A stretch of DNA of 64,000 bases from Morganella morganii (GCF_003996855.1 NZ_NRQY01000001.1:2289654-2353653); one strand, 5' to 3'. Shown: positions 31,444-43,965, counted from the stretch's first letter. Made by a program: numbers and translations. The notes: generated by a model from the sequence alone, not told the origin.

Positions 31444-32252
31444 ATACACGAGTCCATCAGGGGCATTTTGCCCGTAAACGTTTCGGGCAGAACTTCTTAA
31501 CCGATCAATTTATTATCGACGGCATTGTCGCGTCGATTAACCCGCAACCCGGCCAGGCGATTGTTGAAATCGGGCCGGGACTGGCTGCACTGACTGAGCC
31601 GGTCGCCGATCGCATGGACAAAATGACGGTCATTGAAATCGACCGTGATCTGGCCGCGCGTCTGGCCAGCCATCCGTTTTTACAGAGCAAACTGACGATT
31701 ATTCAGCAGGATGCCATGACCGTAGACTTCACGGCGCTGGCACAGGAGCGCGGTCAGCCTCTGCGCGTGTTCGGGAACCTGCCGTACAATATCTCCACGC
31801 CGCTGATGTTTCATCTGTTCACTTTCACTAACGCAATCAGTGACATGAACTTTATGCTGCAAAAAGAAGTGGTTAACCGTCTGGTTGCCGGTCCGGGCAG
31901 TAAAACATACGGCCGTCTGAGTGTCATGGCGCAGTACTACTGCCAGGTTGTACCGGTTCTGGATGTGCCGCCGACGGCATTCCGTCCGGCGCCGAAGGTG
32001 GATTCAGCCGTTGTCCGTCTGATCCCGCACCGCGAAAACCCGTATGTACTGAAAGATGTCGCACTGCTCAGCCGTGTGACCACTCAGGCCTTTAACCAGC
32101 GCCGCAAAACGATCCGCAACAGCTTAGGTGATCTGTTCAGTCCTGAAACACTGACTGAGCTGGGTATTGATCCGGGCACCCGTGCAGAAAATATCAGTGT
32201 TGCGCAATACTGTCTGATGGCTAATTACCTGGCGGAGCATCCTGCCTCATAG
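31440..32252 (+). CDS. rsmA: 16S rRNA dimethyladenosine transferase RsmA (KsgA)
   Basis: Dimethylates A1518 and A1519 of 16S rRNA in late 30S assembly. 270 residues (E. coli 273). N-terminal [13 protein letters not shown] motif [11 protein letters not shown] at 43-52; catalytic NLPYNIST at 113-120; C-terminal [12 protein letters not shown]. The start overlaps pdxA by 4 bases, and apaG begins 10 bases downstream. Confidence 0.97.
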   Translation: MNTRVHQGHFARKRFGQNFLTDQFIIDGIVASINPQPGQAIVEIGPGLAALTEPVADRMDKMTVIEIDRDLAARLASHPFLQSKLTIIQQDAMTVDFTALAQERGQPLRVFGNLPYNISTPLMFHLFTFTNAISDMNFMLQKEVVNRLVAGPGSKTYGRLSVMAQYYCQVVPVLDVPPTAFRPAPKVDSAVVRLIPHRENPYVLKDVALLSRVTTQAFNQRRKTIRNSLGDLFSPETLTELGIDPGTRAENISVAQYCLMANYLAEHPAS

Positions 32253-32262
32253 GGGATTCATC

Positions 32263-32640
32263 ATGAATAACGACCCGAGAATTTGTATTCAGGTTCAGAG
32301 TGTGTATATCGAAAGCCAGTCTGAACCGGATGCGGAACGCTATGTTTTTGCGTATACCGTTTCTATCCGCAACCTGGGTCGTGATCCTGTGCAGCTCATC
32401 AGCCGCTACTGGCGTATCACCAACAGCGAAGGCCGCCAGACAGAAGTTCAGGGGGAAGGTGTCATCGGTGAACAACCGGTGATCCTGCCCGGTGAAGAAT
32501 ATCGTTATACCAGCGGCACAGTCCTGGAAACACCGCTGGGCACCATGGAAGGTTACTACACTATGGTGGATCACGAGGGTGCGGATTTCATCAGTGAGAT
32601 CCCTGTTTTCCGGCTCGCAATACCAACCTTTATTCACTGA
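32263..32640 (+). CDS. apaG: ApaG protein
   Basis: A 125-residue beta-sandwich (ApaG/DUF525) protein, exactly the E. coli length, carrying [15 protein letters not shown] and the [19 protein letters not shown] core. Biochemical role is not settled. AGGGG lies before the ATG. Conserved position between rsmA and apaH; apaH follows by 6 bases. Confidence 0.95.
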   Translation: MNNDPRICIQVQSVYIESQSEPDAERYVFAYTVSIRNLGRDPVQLISRYWRITNSEGRQTEVQGEGVIGEQPVILPGEEYRYTSGTVLETPLGTMEGYYTMVDHEGADFISEIPVFRLAIPTFIH

Positions 32641-32646
32641 TTCTCT

Positions 32647-33480
32647 ATGGCAACCTATCTTATCGGCGATGTTCACGGCTGTTACCGTGAACTTCGCGCA
32701 TTACTGGCTCAGGCTGATTTTGATCCGCAGGCTGATACCCTGTGGCTGACCGGCGATCTGGTCGCCCGCGGCCCGGATTCTCTGGATGTCCTTCGTTATG
32801 TCAAAAGCCTGGGTGACTGCGTCAGGCTGGTACTCGGCAATCATGACCTGCACCTGCTGGGTATCTACGCAGGGATCAGCCGTAATAAACCGCGTGATCA
32901 TCTGAATCAACTGCTCAGTGCGCCGGATCTGGATGAGCTGATCAACTGGCTGCGCCGCCAGCCGATGTTACAGGTTGATCATGAGAAAAAACTGGTCATG
33001 GCGCACGCCGGGATCACCCCGCAGTGGGATCTGGATACCGCCGTCATCTGTGCACGTGAAGTGGAAGCGGTTCTCAGCAGTGATACCTACCCGCTGTTTA
33101 TTAATGCCATGTATGGTGATTTACCGAATGACTGGTCACCTTCCCTGACCGGCCTGCCGCGCCTGCGTTTTTCCACCAATGCGCTGACCCGGATGCGTTA
33201 CTGCTTCCCGGGCGGACAATTGGATATGGTCTGCAAAGATAAACCGGATCAGGTTTCCGCACCGCTGAAACCCTGGTTTGCCCTGCCGTCAAAACTGCCG
33301 GAAGGCTACAGTGTGGCTTTTGGCCACTGGGCTTCACTGGAAGGTAAAGGCGCGCCACGCGGCATTTATGCACTGGATACCGGCTGCTGCTGGGGCGGAC
33401 AGCTCACCATGCTGCGCTGGGAAGATCGCTGCTATTTCTGGCAGGAATCTTTTGCAGTACGGGATAAGGATGATGACTGA
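32647..33480 (+). CDS. apaH: Diadenosine tetraphosphatase (symmetrical) ApaH
   Basis: Hydrolyses Ap4A to two ADP; also removes Np4 caps from RNA in E. coli. 277 residues (E. coli 280). Metallophosphoesterase motifs: [10 protein letters not shown] at 8, [10 protein letters not shown] near 37, [12 protein letters not shown] near 61 and [10 protein letters not shown] near 120. Last gene of the lptD-surA-pdxA-rsmA-apaG-apaH operon, ended by the strong hairpin at 33500-33535. Confidence 0.96.
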   Translation: MATYLIGDVHGCYRELRALLAQADFDPQADTLWLTGDLVARGPDSLDVLRYVKSLGDCVRLVLGNHDLHLLGIYAGISRNKPRDHLNQLLSAPDLDELINWLRRQPMLQVDHEKKLVMAHAGITPQWDLDTAVICAREVEAVLSSDTYPLFINAMYGDLPNDWSPSLTGLPRLRFSTNALTRMRYCFPGGQLDMVCKDKPDQVSAPLKPWFALPSKLPEGYSVAFGHWASLEGKGAPRGIYALDTGCCWGGQLTMLRWEDRCYFWQESFAVRDKDDD

Positions 33481-33499
33481 CCGGTCATCCGGAGCAGAC

Positions 33500-33535
33500 A
33501 AAAAAAAGCAGAGCCGGCGGCTCTGCTTTTTTTTA
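33500..33535. terminator. Bidirectional terminator between apaH and folA
   Basis: AAGCAGAGCC pairs with GGCTCTGCTT around a short loop, with an A tract before and a T8 tract after. It serves both apaH and the converging folA. Confidence 0.92.
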
Positions 33536-33574
33536 TTAATATGATTTATGAAATAATACAAATCAACTGATTAA

Positions 33575-34069
33575 TCAGCTCTTGCGGCGCTCTAAGATTT
33601 CAAAGCAGAAACCGTGAGAGTTTGCTTCATCGGCATCATGATATTCCATAAACACGGAGTCCCACTCATCCGGCTCATAGTCCGGGAAGTAAGTATCTCC
33701 GCTGACTTCCGCATCAACGTGTGTCAGATATAAACGATCCGCCAGCGGCAGGAATTGTCCGTAGACTTTACCACCGCCCATCACCATGATTTCGCCGTCA
33801 GTTTCTTTCTGTGCAATCGCCAGCGCTTCTTCCACAGACTTAGCCCAGACCACGCGGTCATCATTGCCCGGCGTACGGCTGAGCACGATGTTGAGGCGAT
33901 CCGGCAGGGGACGGCCAATAGATTCATAAGTCACACGACCCATGATCACCGGTTTATTTACCGTATTACGTTTAAACCATGCCAGGTCTTCCGGCAGTGT
34001 CCATGGCATCGCATTTTCCATGCCAATAACCCGATCCATAGCTAAAGCAGCGATCAAGCTAATGTTCAT
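33575..34069 (-). CDS. folA: Dihydrofolate reductase
   Basis: Reduces dihydrofolate to tetrahydrofolate; target of trimethoprim and partner of ThyA. 164 residues (E. coli 159). The start [16 protein letters not shown] is one residue longer than E. coli, so the catalytic Asp is at 28 in [20 protein letters not shown]-binding [14 protein letters not shown] has Val and Tyr where E. coli has His and Trp. No acquired-type dfr features are evident. It converges on apaH as in E. coli. Confidence 0.96.
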   Translation of the reverse strand: MNISLIAALAMDRVIGMENAMPWTLPEDLAWFKRNTVNKPVIMGRVTYESIGRPLPDRLNIVLSRTPGNDDRVVWAKSVEEALAIAQKETDGEIMVMGGGKVYGQFLPLADRLYLTHVDAEVSGDTYFPDYEPDEWDSVFMEYHDADEANSHGFCFEILERRKS

Positions 34070-34240
34070 TCATTTCACCTTAAGGCTGAGAGAAATTTTG
34101 TCGTCACTATACGTAAACTACTCAATGCCGTCGACTGAATTCCGTGTTTCATCAATACAAATAATTTATTTGTCTTCACACTTGAAGGTGAGTCATACTT
34201 TTAATCTGCATTCAGGTCTTTTTCAGCAAGGATATACCAC

Positions 34241-34855
34241 ATGTATGACGCCACTCTGATGGTTACCACCATCGCTGCGCTCGGTATGATCTCACCGGGC
34301 CCGGATTTCTTTCTGATTGTGAAAAACGCAACCCGTTATCAGCGTGCTGCCGCGATGATGACCGCGCTGGGTGTGTTGTCCGCGATCGCCGTTCACATGA
34401 CCTACTGCGTGGCAGGACTTGCTGTGATCATTACCACAACACCGTGGCTGTTTATGATCCTCAAATATGCCGGGGCGGCTTATCTTATCTGGATAGGGAT
34501 CAACAGCCTGCTGGCACGGGCCGGACATACCCTTGATACCGGAGACGGCTCGCATCAGCACGTCTCCTTTAAGAAAGCGTTTATCCAGGGATTTCTCTGT
34601 AATCTGCTGAACCCGAAAGCGACACTCTTCTTCCTTGCTATTTTTACTCAGGTACTGGATATCAATTCCGGATTTGGTGAAAAACTCTGGTATGCTGCTA
34701 TTGTAATGGGACTGGCGGTGGTTTACTGGCCATCTCTGGTACTGCTGATTCAGAGTGCGCCGGTACGCCGCGGATTGGCGGGGATTCAGAAGTATATCGA
34801 TAAAGTCCTTGGCGTCGTCCTGATTGGCTTTGGCGTCCGGGTCGCAATGAGCTGA
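34241..34855 (+). CDS. LysE/RhtB family amino-acid exporter
   Basis: A 204-residue inner-membrane protein with about six hydrophobic segments and the family signature LGMISPGPDFFLIVKNA at 14-30, plus LCNLLNPKATLFFLA in the middle. The family exports amino acids such as homoserine, threonine or lysine; the substrate cannot be read from the sequence. AAGGAT lies 8 bases upstream of the ATG. The stop overlaps the next ATG by one base (TGATG), so the two genes are coupled. Neither gene is at this position in E. coli. Confidence 0.88.
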   Translation: MYDATLMVTTIAALGMISPGPDFFLIVKNATRYQRAAAMMTALGVLSAIAVHMTYCVAGLAVIITTTPWLFMILKYAGAAYLIWIGINSLLARAGHTLDTGDGSHQHVSFKKAFIQGFLCNLLNPKATLFFLAIFTQVLDINSGFGEKLWYAAIVMGLAVVYWPSLVLLIQSAPVRRGLAGIQKYIDKVLGVVLIGFGVRVAMS

Positions 34856-35619
34856 TGATAATGATAATGAAAACAGATAAATACACTTTTCAGCCGGAAT
34901 TTCAGGATGTGATACAGGATGCAGTACAGTCCCTGTGCACTGCACTGCCGGGCGTTTTGCACAGTATCTATGTTTACGGCAGTGTGGCGGAAGGCCGCGC
35001 TGTCCCGGGTCGTTCTGATCTGGATTTAACCCTGGTTCTGCACCGGCCGCTCAGTGCGGCGGAAAAAACCATTCTCCGTTGTCTGGATACAGCACTGACC
35101 GCCCGCCACAGCAGTATATCCAAAATAGGATTTGATACCGGCCTGCTGTCAGAAGCCACGTCTGCGGAAGAGCAGCCGGTCTGGTCTTACTGGCTGGCAC
35201 ATTTTTGTCTGCCGGTCTGGGGCGATGACCTGACACTGAAGTTGCCGGTCGTGACACTTAATCGTGAGATTATACACGGCATTAACGGTGATTTTCCGGT
35301 ACTGGTCCGCACCAATCTGATGCAGTTACAGAAAAGCCCGCCGCTGGCGGAAATCCGGCGGATAAAGCGCGAAACCGCGCGACGTCTGCTGCGAGCCACG
35401 GCACTGGTATGGAATGATTATGAAACCTGCACTTATCCGCTGCCGCTGCCGCAGATGGCCGGAAAAGCCATTGCGCTGTATCCGGAAAAACGCCACGCGA
35501 TCACCTTCCTGCTGGGACAGACCGCAGAGCCGGATACCGGAATTATTCAGTTTATCGCCGTTGCCGGGACATTCTCCCGCTGGCTGCGTGATGAAGAAAA
35601 ACGGCTGCTGAGCCGCTGA
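34855..35619 (+). CDS. Nucleotidyltransferase domain protein, distantly like aminoglycoside adenylyltransferases
   Basis: 254 residues. The Pol-beta-type nucleotidyltransferase motif YGSVAEGRAVPGRSDLDLTL lies at 41-60 (GS at 42-43, Asp55 and Asp57), and a possible third acidic residue is Asp94 in KIGFDTG. The C-terminal half is helical (ETARRLLRATALVWNDYETC) and could be a substrate-binding bundle. The AadA-like layout makes an adenylyl- or nucleotidyl-transferase likely, but the substrate is unknown and resistance should not be assumed. Starts at 34855, 34861 and 34867 are all in frame with no ribosome site, so translation probably depends on the upstream exporter gene. Confidence 0.75.
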   Translation: MIMIMKTDKYTFQPEFQDVIQDAVQSLCTALPGVLHSIYVYGSVAEGRAVPGRSDLDLTLVLHRPLSAAEKTILRCLDTALTARHSSISKIGFDTGLLSEATSAEEQPVWSYWLAHFCLPVWGDDLTLKLPVVTLNREIIHGINGDFPVLVRTNLMQLQKSPPLAEIRRIKRETARRLLRATALVWNDYETCTYPLPLPQMAGKAIALYPEKRHAITFLLGQTAEPDTGIIQFIAVAGTFSRWLRDEEKRLLSR

Positions 35620-35627
35620 AAAACCAT

Positions 35628-35660
35628 AAAAAAGCCGCTGATTATTCAGCGGCTTTTTTA
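35628..35660. terminator. Bidirectional terminator after the nucleotidyltransferase gene
   Basis: AAAAAGCCGCTGA pairs with TCAGCGGCTTTTT, giving a strong stem with A and T tracts on either side. It ends the exporter-nucleotidyltransferase unit and the converging ftsP. Confidence 0.92.
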
Positions 35661-35671
35661 TTTATGACCTT

Positions 35672-37099
35672 TTAATACTGGGAGGACGGTTCAATTTCCA
35701 GCTGCCCGGTAACCCCTCTGTCTGCCTGTTCAAGGAACTGGCTGTAATAGAAGAACGGGAAGTGGGAATAAGACGGCTGCATCATCTGCACCAGTAATTC
35801 ACTGCGCCCGTCAACCCAGACCGTGTCTTTCCAGCCGTAATCCTGCGGCTGCGGAGACTGGCCGTTATGATTGATCACCTTAAAGCGGACACCACTGATA
35901 TGGAACGGCTGCGGTGTATCGGTTGTGACAACCCAGCGCTCCCAGTTGCCCTGCTGCGTGCGGATATCAGTGCGGCTCATATCCCACATCGCACCGTTAA
36001 TACCCGGTGGTGACAAACTGAGTGACACATCGCGGTTACGGACGCCGGTCGTAATTTGTGTCGGATCCTGAATCAGCGTGGCCGGTAAATTATCTGTCAC
36101 CAGCGAAATCAGGCCGGTGGCACGGATCGTCAGTACATTGGTATTCACCAGCGTGTTTGATGTTTCGAACAGGCTTTTAAAACGCTCAGTCAGGGTGGCA
36201 GATTCCCCGGCCGTAATCGTCAGCGTTTCTGTTTTTGACATATCGATCAGCACTTCACGCCGCTCGCCCGGCGACAGTGACAATACCTCAACCGCCACCG
36301 GTGACGGCAGCAGGCCCTGATCAGACGCAATCATATAGAACGGACGGCCGTCACTGAGTTTCAGTTCAAAGCGGCGGGCGTTTGCGGCATTAACCATACG
36401 CAGCCTGATCCAGCCTTTTGACACTTCCAGATACGGATCTTCCGCGCCGTTGACGATCAGCCGGTCACCGGTAAACATACCGCCCTCTTCTGTGCGGTAC
36501 TCCGGAGAACCGAAGGAATCCAGGCGCTTATCCTGAATGATCAGCGGGAAATCATTAACACCGTACTCTTTCGGCAGCGGCAGATTACGGCTTTCCTCGT
36601 CATCCACAATCCACATCCCGGCGAGCCCGTTATAAACGTGCGGTGCCATCCGGTTAGGGGTATTCGCGTGATACCAGCAGGTTGCTGCCGGCTGACGTAC
36701 CGGGATCACCGGCGACCACTCCGTATTCGGTGAAATCAGACGCGCTGCTCCCCCGGCGACCGTGCCCGGCACCAGCAACCCGCTGACATTAACTGCAACC
36801 GGCTCAGACAGCCGGTTACTATATATCATTTTGATATCATCGCCATTGCGGACACGGATGGTCGGCCCGAGATAACGGCCGTTAAAACCCCAGACACTGG
36901 CCTGATTTTTACCGTTAAATGACCAGTGCGTGCGCTGCATCGTCAGAAACAGCGGCTGTCCGTTACGGCTTTCCAGCAATGGCGGAACAGGTAACGGCTG
37001 ACTGCCGGCCTCATCTTCCGCGCGGACAGACAGAGGCAGTGAACCTAAACACACAGCTAAGCCGGATGCTTGAATAAACCGGCGCCGACTCAGTGTCAT
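35672..37099 (-). CDS. ftsP: Cell division protein FtsP (SufI)
   Basis: Periplasmic multicopper-oxidase-fold protein that stabilises the divisome under stress. The Tat signal SRRRFIQASGLAVCLGSLPL is at residues 4-23, so it is exported folded. Start ATG 37099 has GGAG 5 bases upstream; an in-frame ATG at 37150 lies upstream of the Tat signal. At 475 residues it is close to E. coli SufI (470). As in that protein the copper sites are not convincing (for example WYHANTPNRMAPHVYNGLAG). It follows plsC, separated by 226 bases holding two dyads. Confidence 0.93.
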   Translation of the reverse strand: MTLSRRRFIQASGLAVCLGSLPLSVRAEDEAGSQPLPVPPLLESRNGQPLFLTMQRTHWSFNGKNQASVWGFNGRYLGPTIRVRNGDDIKMIYSNRLSEPVAVNVSGLLVPGTVAGGAARLISPNTEWSPVIPVRQPAATCWYHANTPNRMAPHVYNGLAGMWIVDDEESRNLPLPKEYGVNDFPLIIQDKRLDSFGSPEYRTEEGGMFTGDRLIVNGAEDPYLEVSKGWIRLRMVNAANARRFELKLSDGRPFYMIASDQGLLPSPVAVEVLSLSPGERREVLIDMSKTETLTITAGESATLTERFKSLFETSNTLVNTNVLTIRATGLISLVTDNLPATLIQDPTQITTGVRNRDVSLSLSPPGINGAMWDMSRTDIRTQQGNWERWVVTTDTPQPFHISGVRFKVINHNGQSPQPQDYGWKDTVWVDGRSELLVQMMQPSYSHFPFFYYSQFLEQADRGVTGQLEIEPSSQY

Positions 37100-37326
37100 A
37101 GCATCTCCGAAAAAAACGTTTCCATGATTTTTATGATTTGTGCCGAACACCCGTATGCCGGTGAGCAGACAGAGACATCCGTGTTTTCTTTAATGACAGG
37201 CATACGCTTAACAACGGAGTGTTAAGTGTATGATATAGCGGATGAAGAGCAATTCCTAAACTTATCTATGATAAGTTGCAAAATAATAAGGCCGGTATTG
37301 TATGAAGGACGTAATAATCACGGAGA

Positions 37327-38073
37327 TTAAGCGTCTTTGCGACCCTTTTGTTTTTCCATTTCAATCACTTCCTTATCCAGCTCCGCGATACGCTTGATCA
37401 TCATCTGCCGGCAGTCTTCTGCCAGTTCACGCACCTGTTCACGGGTATATTTCGAGGTATCGATCGGCGGCAGCATTTCCACAATCACCACGCCGTTATT
37501 CCAGCGGTTCAGTTTAACGCGCCCCTGAGTGGTGGATACACACACCGGCACCACCGGCACACCGGCGGCCATCGCCGCATGGAAAGCACCGGTTTTAAAC
37601 GGCAGCATACCGCGGTCGCGGCTGCGCGTGCCTTCCGGGAACATCCAGACAGAAATGTTGCGCTTTTTAATCTGATCCGCTACCTGGGTAATAGTGTTGT
37701 GCGCTTTGCTGCGGTTACCCCGGTCAATCAGGATATTCCCCGAAATCCAGTACAGCTGACCAAAGAACGGGATCCAAATCAGGCTGCGTTTACCAACAGT
37801 CACCGTGCGCGGCTGCACCGCATTGGACATGGTGATCATATCGTAGTTGTTCTGGTGGTTCCCCACATATACACAGGAGCCGTAATGCTTTGCTTCTTCC
37901 GGAATGCGGTACACCATTTTGATGCCGAAAACATGGGAAAGCTTGCCGTACATACGGCCGAAAGTCATCACATGCTTCGGGTTACGCGGGCTGGTCAGAC
38001 AGATCAGAATGCCTGCCAGACTACCGAAAATACAATAAATAATAACGATGATGATACGTAAAATGGCTAACAT
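37327..38073 (-). CDS. plsC: 1-acyl-sn-glycerol-3-phosphate acyltransferase
   Basis: Acylates lysophosphatidic acid to phosphatidic acid at the inner membrane. 248 residues (E. coli 245). An N-terminal hydrophobic helix is followed by the catalytic HX4D motif in GNHQNNYD (His73, Asp78) and the glycerol-phosphate motif FPEGTRSRDRG near 144. It lies downstream of parC (80-base gap with a hairpin) as in E. coli. Confidence 0.96.
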   Translation of the reverse strand: MLAILRIIIVIIYCIFGSLAGILICLTSPRNPKHVMTFGRMYGKLSHVFGIKMVYRIPEEAKHYGSCVYVGNHQNNYDMITMSNAVQPRTVTVGKRSLIWIPFFGQLYWISGNILIDRGNRSKAHNTITQVADQIKKRNISVWMFPEGTRSRDRGMLPFKTGAFHAAMAAGVPVVPVCVSTTQGRVKLNRWNNGVVIVEMLPPIDTSKYTREQVRELAEDCRQMMIKRIAELDKEVIEMEKQKGRKDA

Positions 38074-38095
38074 GCGTCCCCCGCAAAATGGCCTT

Positions 38096-38123
38096 TTAAG
38101 AAAAGCGGGGCAATCATTGCCCC
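38096..38123 (-). terminator. Hairpin between parC and plsC
   Basis: GGGGCAA TCA TTGCCCC forms a 7-base stem. On the minus strand it is followed by GCTTTTCTT, so it may be a partial terminator of parC. Confidence 0.5.
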
Positions 38124-38152
38124 GTGAATATTATCACTGTTAATACCGGATA

Positions 38153-40414
38153 TTACGCCTTCGGCTCCGGTTCAGAAATATCAATCCGTTCGATCTTTTT
38201 CTGCATACCACGCGGCAGTGCAGTGCCGCGGCGTCCGCGCTCAGCACGGAATTTTTGCAGATCTTCCGGACGCAGCGTCAGTTTACGCTTACCGAAATGC
38301 AGTGTCACACTGGCATCCGGCCGGATCACAAACAGATGCGCCAGACCATCTTCACCGGCTGCGGCGGCCGCAGAGGTAATGGAGATAATCTTGTTCCCCT
38401 TCCCTTTTGATAACTGCGGCAGAGAGCCGACAGGGAATAACAGCATCCGTCCTTCCTGCGATACTGCCAGCAGAAGGTCGTTCTCCTCGTCATTCACCTC
38501 AATCGGCGTCATCGCTTTCGCGTTATCCGGCAGTGTGATCAGCAGTTTCCCGGCTTTATTTTTCGCCACCAGATCACTGAATGTACAGATAAACCCGTAA
38601 CCGGCATCCGAGGCCATGAGGTACTTCTGATTTTCATCATTCATCAGCACCTGTTCAAAAACAGCCCCCGGCGGCGGTGTCAGTTTGCCGGTCAGCGGTT
38701 CGCCCTGACCACGGGCTCCCGGCAGTTCCAGCGGGTCGAGCGAATAACTGCGCCCGGTGGAATCAAGGAACACCACCGGCTGATTACTTTTACCCCGCGC
38801 AGCGCCGAGGAACGTATCGCCTGCTTTGTAGTTCATACCGGACGGATCGATATCATGACCTTTGGCGCTGCGCACCCAGCCCATCTGTGACAACACAACC
38901 GTCAGCGGCTCAGACGGCAGAATATCATGTTCGCTCATGGCTTTCGCCTCTTCGCGCTCATTGAGCGGGGAGCGGCGATCGTCACCGTACTGTTTCGCGT
39001 CTTCTTCGAACTCTTTTTTCAGCAGCGTATTCATGCGGCGCTCAGAGCCGAGGATTGCCTGTAATTTATCCCGTTCTTTGGCCAGATCATCCTGCTCGCC
39101 GCGGATTTTCATCTCTTCGAGTTTGGCCAAATGGCGTAATTTCAGTTCGAGGATCGCTTCCGCCTGAGTATCACTCAGCCCGAAACGATCCATCAGCACC
39201 GGCTTCGGCTCATCTTCCGCGCGGATAATTTCAATCACTTCATCAATATTGAGATACGCGAGCAGCAAACCGTCAAGAATATGCAGACGGCGCAGCACTT
39301 TTTCCAGCCGGTGGTTCAGGCGGCGGCGCACGGTTTCGCGGCGGTAAACCAGCCATTCATTGAGGATCTCAATCAGCCCTTTGACCGCCGGACGTCCGTC
39401 CAGACCGATCATATTCAGGTTGATGCGGTAACTTCTTTCCAGATCCGTGGTCGCGAACAGATGTGTCATCACCTGCTCAAGATCGATCCGGTTACTGCGC
39501 GGCACAACCACCAGCCGGGTCGGATTTTCATGATCTGACTCATCACGCAGATCTTCCATCATCGGCAGCTTTTTCGCCCGCATCTGCGCAGCTATCTGCT
39601 CAAGCACTTTCGCGCCGGAAACCTGGTGCGGCAGCGCGGTGATCACCGCATTACCGTCTTCCGTTGTCCACACGGCGCGCATACGCACAGAACCACGGCC
39701 GGATTTATAGATCTTACGGATATCTTCCGGCCCGGTGATGATTTCCGCTTCTGTCGGATAATCCGGGCCCGGGATAAACGTCATCGCCTCTTCGAGAGAC
39801 AGTGATGGTTTGTCGATCAGCGCCAGCAGTGCACCCGTGACTTCGCGGGCGTTATGCGGCGGAATATCGGTTGCCATACCGACCGCAATCCCGGTGGTAC
39901 CGTTGAGCAGAATGTTCGGCAGACGCGCCGGTAACATTTTCGGCTCCTGCATGGTGCCGTCAAAATTCGGTACCCAGTCTGCGGTACCGTGTCCCAGTTC
40001 ACTGAGCAATATTTCCGCATATTTGGACAGGCGCGATTCGGTATAACGCATGGCAGCGAAGGATTTCGGATCATCCGGTGCCCCCCAGTTCCCCTGTCCG
40101 TCCACCAGCGGGTAGCGGTAAGAGAACGGCTGCGCCATCAGTACCATCGCCTCATAACAGGCGCTGTCGCCGTGCGGATGGTATTTACCCAGCACGTCAC
40201 CGACAGTACGGGCGGATTTTTTGTATTTGGCGGAATTGCTTAACCCCAGCTCCGACATAGCATACACGATACGCCGCTGAACCGGTTTTAACCCGTCGCC
40301 GATAAAAGGGAGTGCCCTGTCCATGATGACGTACATGGAATAGTTGAGGTAGGCATTCTCTGTAAAATTATGAAGCGGCTGGCGCTCCACACCGTCATGA
40401 GTAATTTCACTCAT
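38153..40414 (-). CDS. parC: DNA topoisomerase IV subunit A
   Basis: Breaks and rejoins DNA during chromosome decatenation. 753 residues (E. coli 752). Catalytic Tyr124 in [10 protein letters not shown]. The quinolone-resistance region reads [12 protein letters not shown] with Ser84 and Glu88 (E. coli Ser80 and Glu84) intact, so no classical resistance change is visible. C-terminal beta-pinwheel repeats follow about residue 500. parE lies 41 bases upstream on the same strand. Confidence 0.97.
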   Translation of the reverse strand: MSEITHDGVERQPLHNFTENAYLNYSMYVIMDRALPFIGDGLKPVQRRIVYAMSELGLSNSAKYKKSARTVGDVLGKYHPHGDSACYEAMVLMAQPFSYRYPLVDGQGNWGAPDDPKSFAAMRYTESRLSKYAEILLSELGHGTADWVPNFDGTMQEPKMLPARLPNILLNGTTGIAVGMATDIPPHNAREVTGALLALIDKPSLSLEEAMTFIPGPDYPTEAEIITGPEDIRKIYKSGRGSVRMRAVWTTEDGNAVITALPHQVSGAKVLEQIAAQMRAKKLPMMEDLRDESDHENPTRLVVVPRSNRIDLEQVMTHLFATTDLERSYRINLNMIGLDGRPAVKGLIEILNEWLVYRRETVRRRLNHRLEKVLRRLHILDGLLLAYLNIDEVIEIIRAEDEPKPVLMDRFGLSDTQAEAILELKLRHLAKLEEMKIRGEQDDLAKERDKLQAILGSERRMNTLLKKEFEEDAKQYGDDRRSPLNEREEAKAMSEHDILPSEPLTVVLSQMGWVRSAKGHDIDPSGMNYKAGDTFLGAARGKSNQPVVFLDSTGRSYSLDPLELPGARGQGEPLTGKLTPPPGAVFEQVLMNDENQKYLMASDAGYGFICTFSDLVAKNKAGKLLITLPDNAKAMTPIEVNDEENDLLLAVSQEGRMLLFPVGSLPQLSKGKGNKIISITSAAAAAGEDGLAHLFVIRPDASVTLHFGKRKLTLRPEDLQKFRAERGRRGTALPRGMQKKIERIDISEPEPKA

Positions 40415-40455
40415 TTACTCTGTTCCTCTGACCTTTTGTGCCGTCACGGGTGACA

Positions 40456-42357
<1,902 letters not shown>

Positions 42358-42443
42358 TTATCGGTTTTTCGCTAAAAAATAAACAAAATACGTGAATGAT
42401 ACTGGCGATAATACCAGTCCCTGATAAATTTAAATACGATTTT

Positions 42444-43025
42444 TCATTGGCGGGTGAGGCCGAGGAACTCAATTATCTGCGGAAAAAAACGCTGAAACCC
42501 GGTAAATGCGTGGTTTCCGCCGGATTCAATCGTCTGTTTGCATGCCACCAGATGGGTGACAGCCTGACGATAATCCAGCACTTCATCGCCGGTCTGCTGT
42601 AATAACCAGATCAAATCCGGTGATTCAACAGGATCGGCAAAGATCGCCCGTAAATCCTGCATATGATGCGGTTCGAGTGTATAACGCTCGCCGGTATAGG
42701 GGTTTTCATTTTCCCCGAGATAATCCTGAAGCAGGTCAAACGGATACACCGCCGGATTAACCACCACCGCAGGGACATTAAATGCCTGCGACAGCCAGAG
42801 GGCAAAATACCCGCCCAGCGACGACCCGACAATACCGGTATTTTCACCGGCCAGTGAGTTCATCAGATCTTCCAGAAACAGTGCGGCTTCATCTGGATAG
42901 CAGGGGATTTGCGGCTGTAACATCCGGATCTCCGGATAATATTCCGCCAGCCATGCTTTCAGCATGGTCCCTTTCTCTGACAGCGGGGAACTGTTGAAGC
43001 CGTGCAGATAAAGGAGTGTCGCCAT
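42444..43025 (-). CDS. yqiA: YqiA esterase-like protein (UPF0227)
   Basis: 193 residues, the same length as E. coli YqiA. Alpha/beta-hydrolase features: [15 protein letters not shown] at the N-terminus (oxyanion region), nucleophile elbow GSSLGG near 68 and a C-terminal His in GGNHAFTGF. The family has esterase activity on short acyl and palmitoyl-CoA substrates. The start overlaps the cpdA stop by one base. Confidence 0.93.
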   Translation of the reverse strand: MATLLYLHGFNSSPLSEKGTMLKAWLAEYYPEIRMLQPQIPCYPDEAALFLEDLMNSLAGENTGIVGSSLGGYFALWLSQAFNVPAVVVNPAVYPFDLLQDYLGENENPYTGERYTLEPHHMQDLRAIFADPVESPDLIWLLQQTGDEVLDYRQAVTHLVACKQTIESGGNHAFTGFQRFFPQIIEFLGLTRQ

Positions 43026-43858
43026 CAGTAACCGTCCGAACCCAGATCGGGGCTGAATTCATCCGTCTCCAGCCGGAACAGCTGAGTGCTCAGGGACGGC
43101 TGTTCGCCGGTGGTCAGTTCCAGATAACGCCAGCCGGGGGCCGCGGTATCCAGCGTGAAATTGGTGCAGTGCGGTTTGAACTGGACACAGGTTGACGGCG
43201 TGGCCAGCATGCGGATACCGTTCCACATGACATCCATATCCTGGTGAATATGCCCGCACAGAATAGCATCAATATTCTGATAACGGGTCAGAACCTCTGC
43301 CAGCATATGTGAATTTCGCAGACTGTGCTGATCAAGCCAGTTACAGCCGGATGCCAGGGGATGGTGATGCAGCATCACGACAGTATGACGGTCAGGCTGC
43401 TGTGCCAGACAGTTATCCAGCCATATCAGCTGGTCATCACTCAGTTCTCCGTGCGGCACACCCTGAACCTGACTGTCGAGCAGCAGGATCTGCCACTGCT
43501 CCCCCAGCAGCACCTGCTTGGAGGCGGAAATACCGGCTGCGGCCAGTTCCTTTGCCATGGACGGCTGGTAATCATGATTCCCCGGCAGCCAGACACACGG
43601 CGCCGGTAAGCGGGCAATACCGTCCGTAAACCGCTGATAAGCCCCTGTGCTCTGATCCTGAACCAGATCACCGGTGGCAACAATCAGGTCAGCCGGTAAC
43701 TGCTGTTTTGCGATGGCATCCAGTACGGCGTGGTAACTGTTCAGGGTATTAATTCCCAGCAGCGTGTCAGTTTCGCCGGTAAAAAGGTGCGTATCGGTAA
43801 TCTGTAAAATTCTGACCGCAGCGCCGTCAGCCACAGGCAAATGCAACGGGATTTCCAA
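43025..43858 (-). CDS. cpdA: 3',5'-cyclic-AMP phosphodiesterase CpdA
   Basis: Hydrolyses cAMP and so tunes CRP signalling. 277 residues (E. coli 275). Metallophosphoesterase motifs: ITDTHLF near 20, [10 protein letters not shown] near 61, [10 protein letters not shown] near 93, [14 protein letters not shown] near 163 and [14 protein letters not shown] near 200. It is followed directly by yqiA. The gap to nudF upstream is only 107 bases and lacks yqiB, which sits here in E. coli. Confidence 0.95.
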   Translation of the reverse strand: MEIPLHLPVADGAAVRILQITDTHLFTGETDTLLGINTLNSYHAVLDAIAKQQLPADLIVATGDLVQDQSTGAYQRFTDGIARLPAPCVWLPGNHDYQPSMAKELAAAGISASKQVLLGEQWQILLLDSQVQGVPHGELSDDQLIWLDNCLAQQPDRHTVVMLHHHPLASGCNWLDQHSLRNSHMLAEVLTRYQNIDAILCGHIHQDMDVMWNGIRMLATPSTCVQFKPHCTNFTLDTAAPGWRYLELTTGEQPSLSTQLFRLETDEFSPDLGSDGY

Positions 43859-43965
43859 TCGATATCCTTGTTATTTTAACAACTAACATATAATGATAAG
43901 TGTTTCGGCGACGAAGATCTGCAATCCCGCACACAATTCCCCGGTTGCGCATAAAAAAATCCGGA

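Noticed and set aside
33575..34069. folA as an acquired trimethoprim-resistance gene
   Set aside because: It sits at the native locus opposite apaH, and its sequence is close to chromosomal FolA.
35672..37099. ftsP as an active copper oxidase (CueO-like)
   Set aside because: The fold is that of multicopper oxidases, but the His-Cys copper clusters are not complete, and the plsC-parC context identifies FtsP.
38153..40414. Possible quinolone-resistance change in ParC
   Set aside because: The [12 protein letters not shown] region has the wild-type Ser and Glu.
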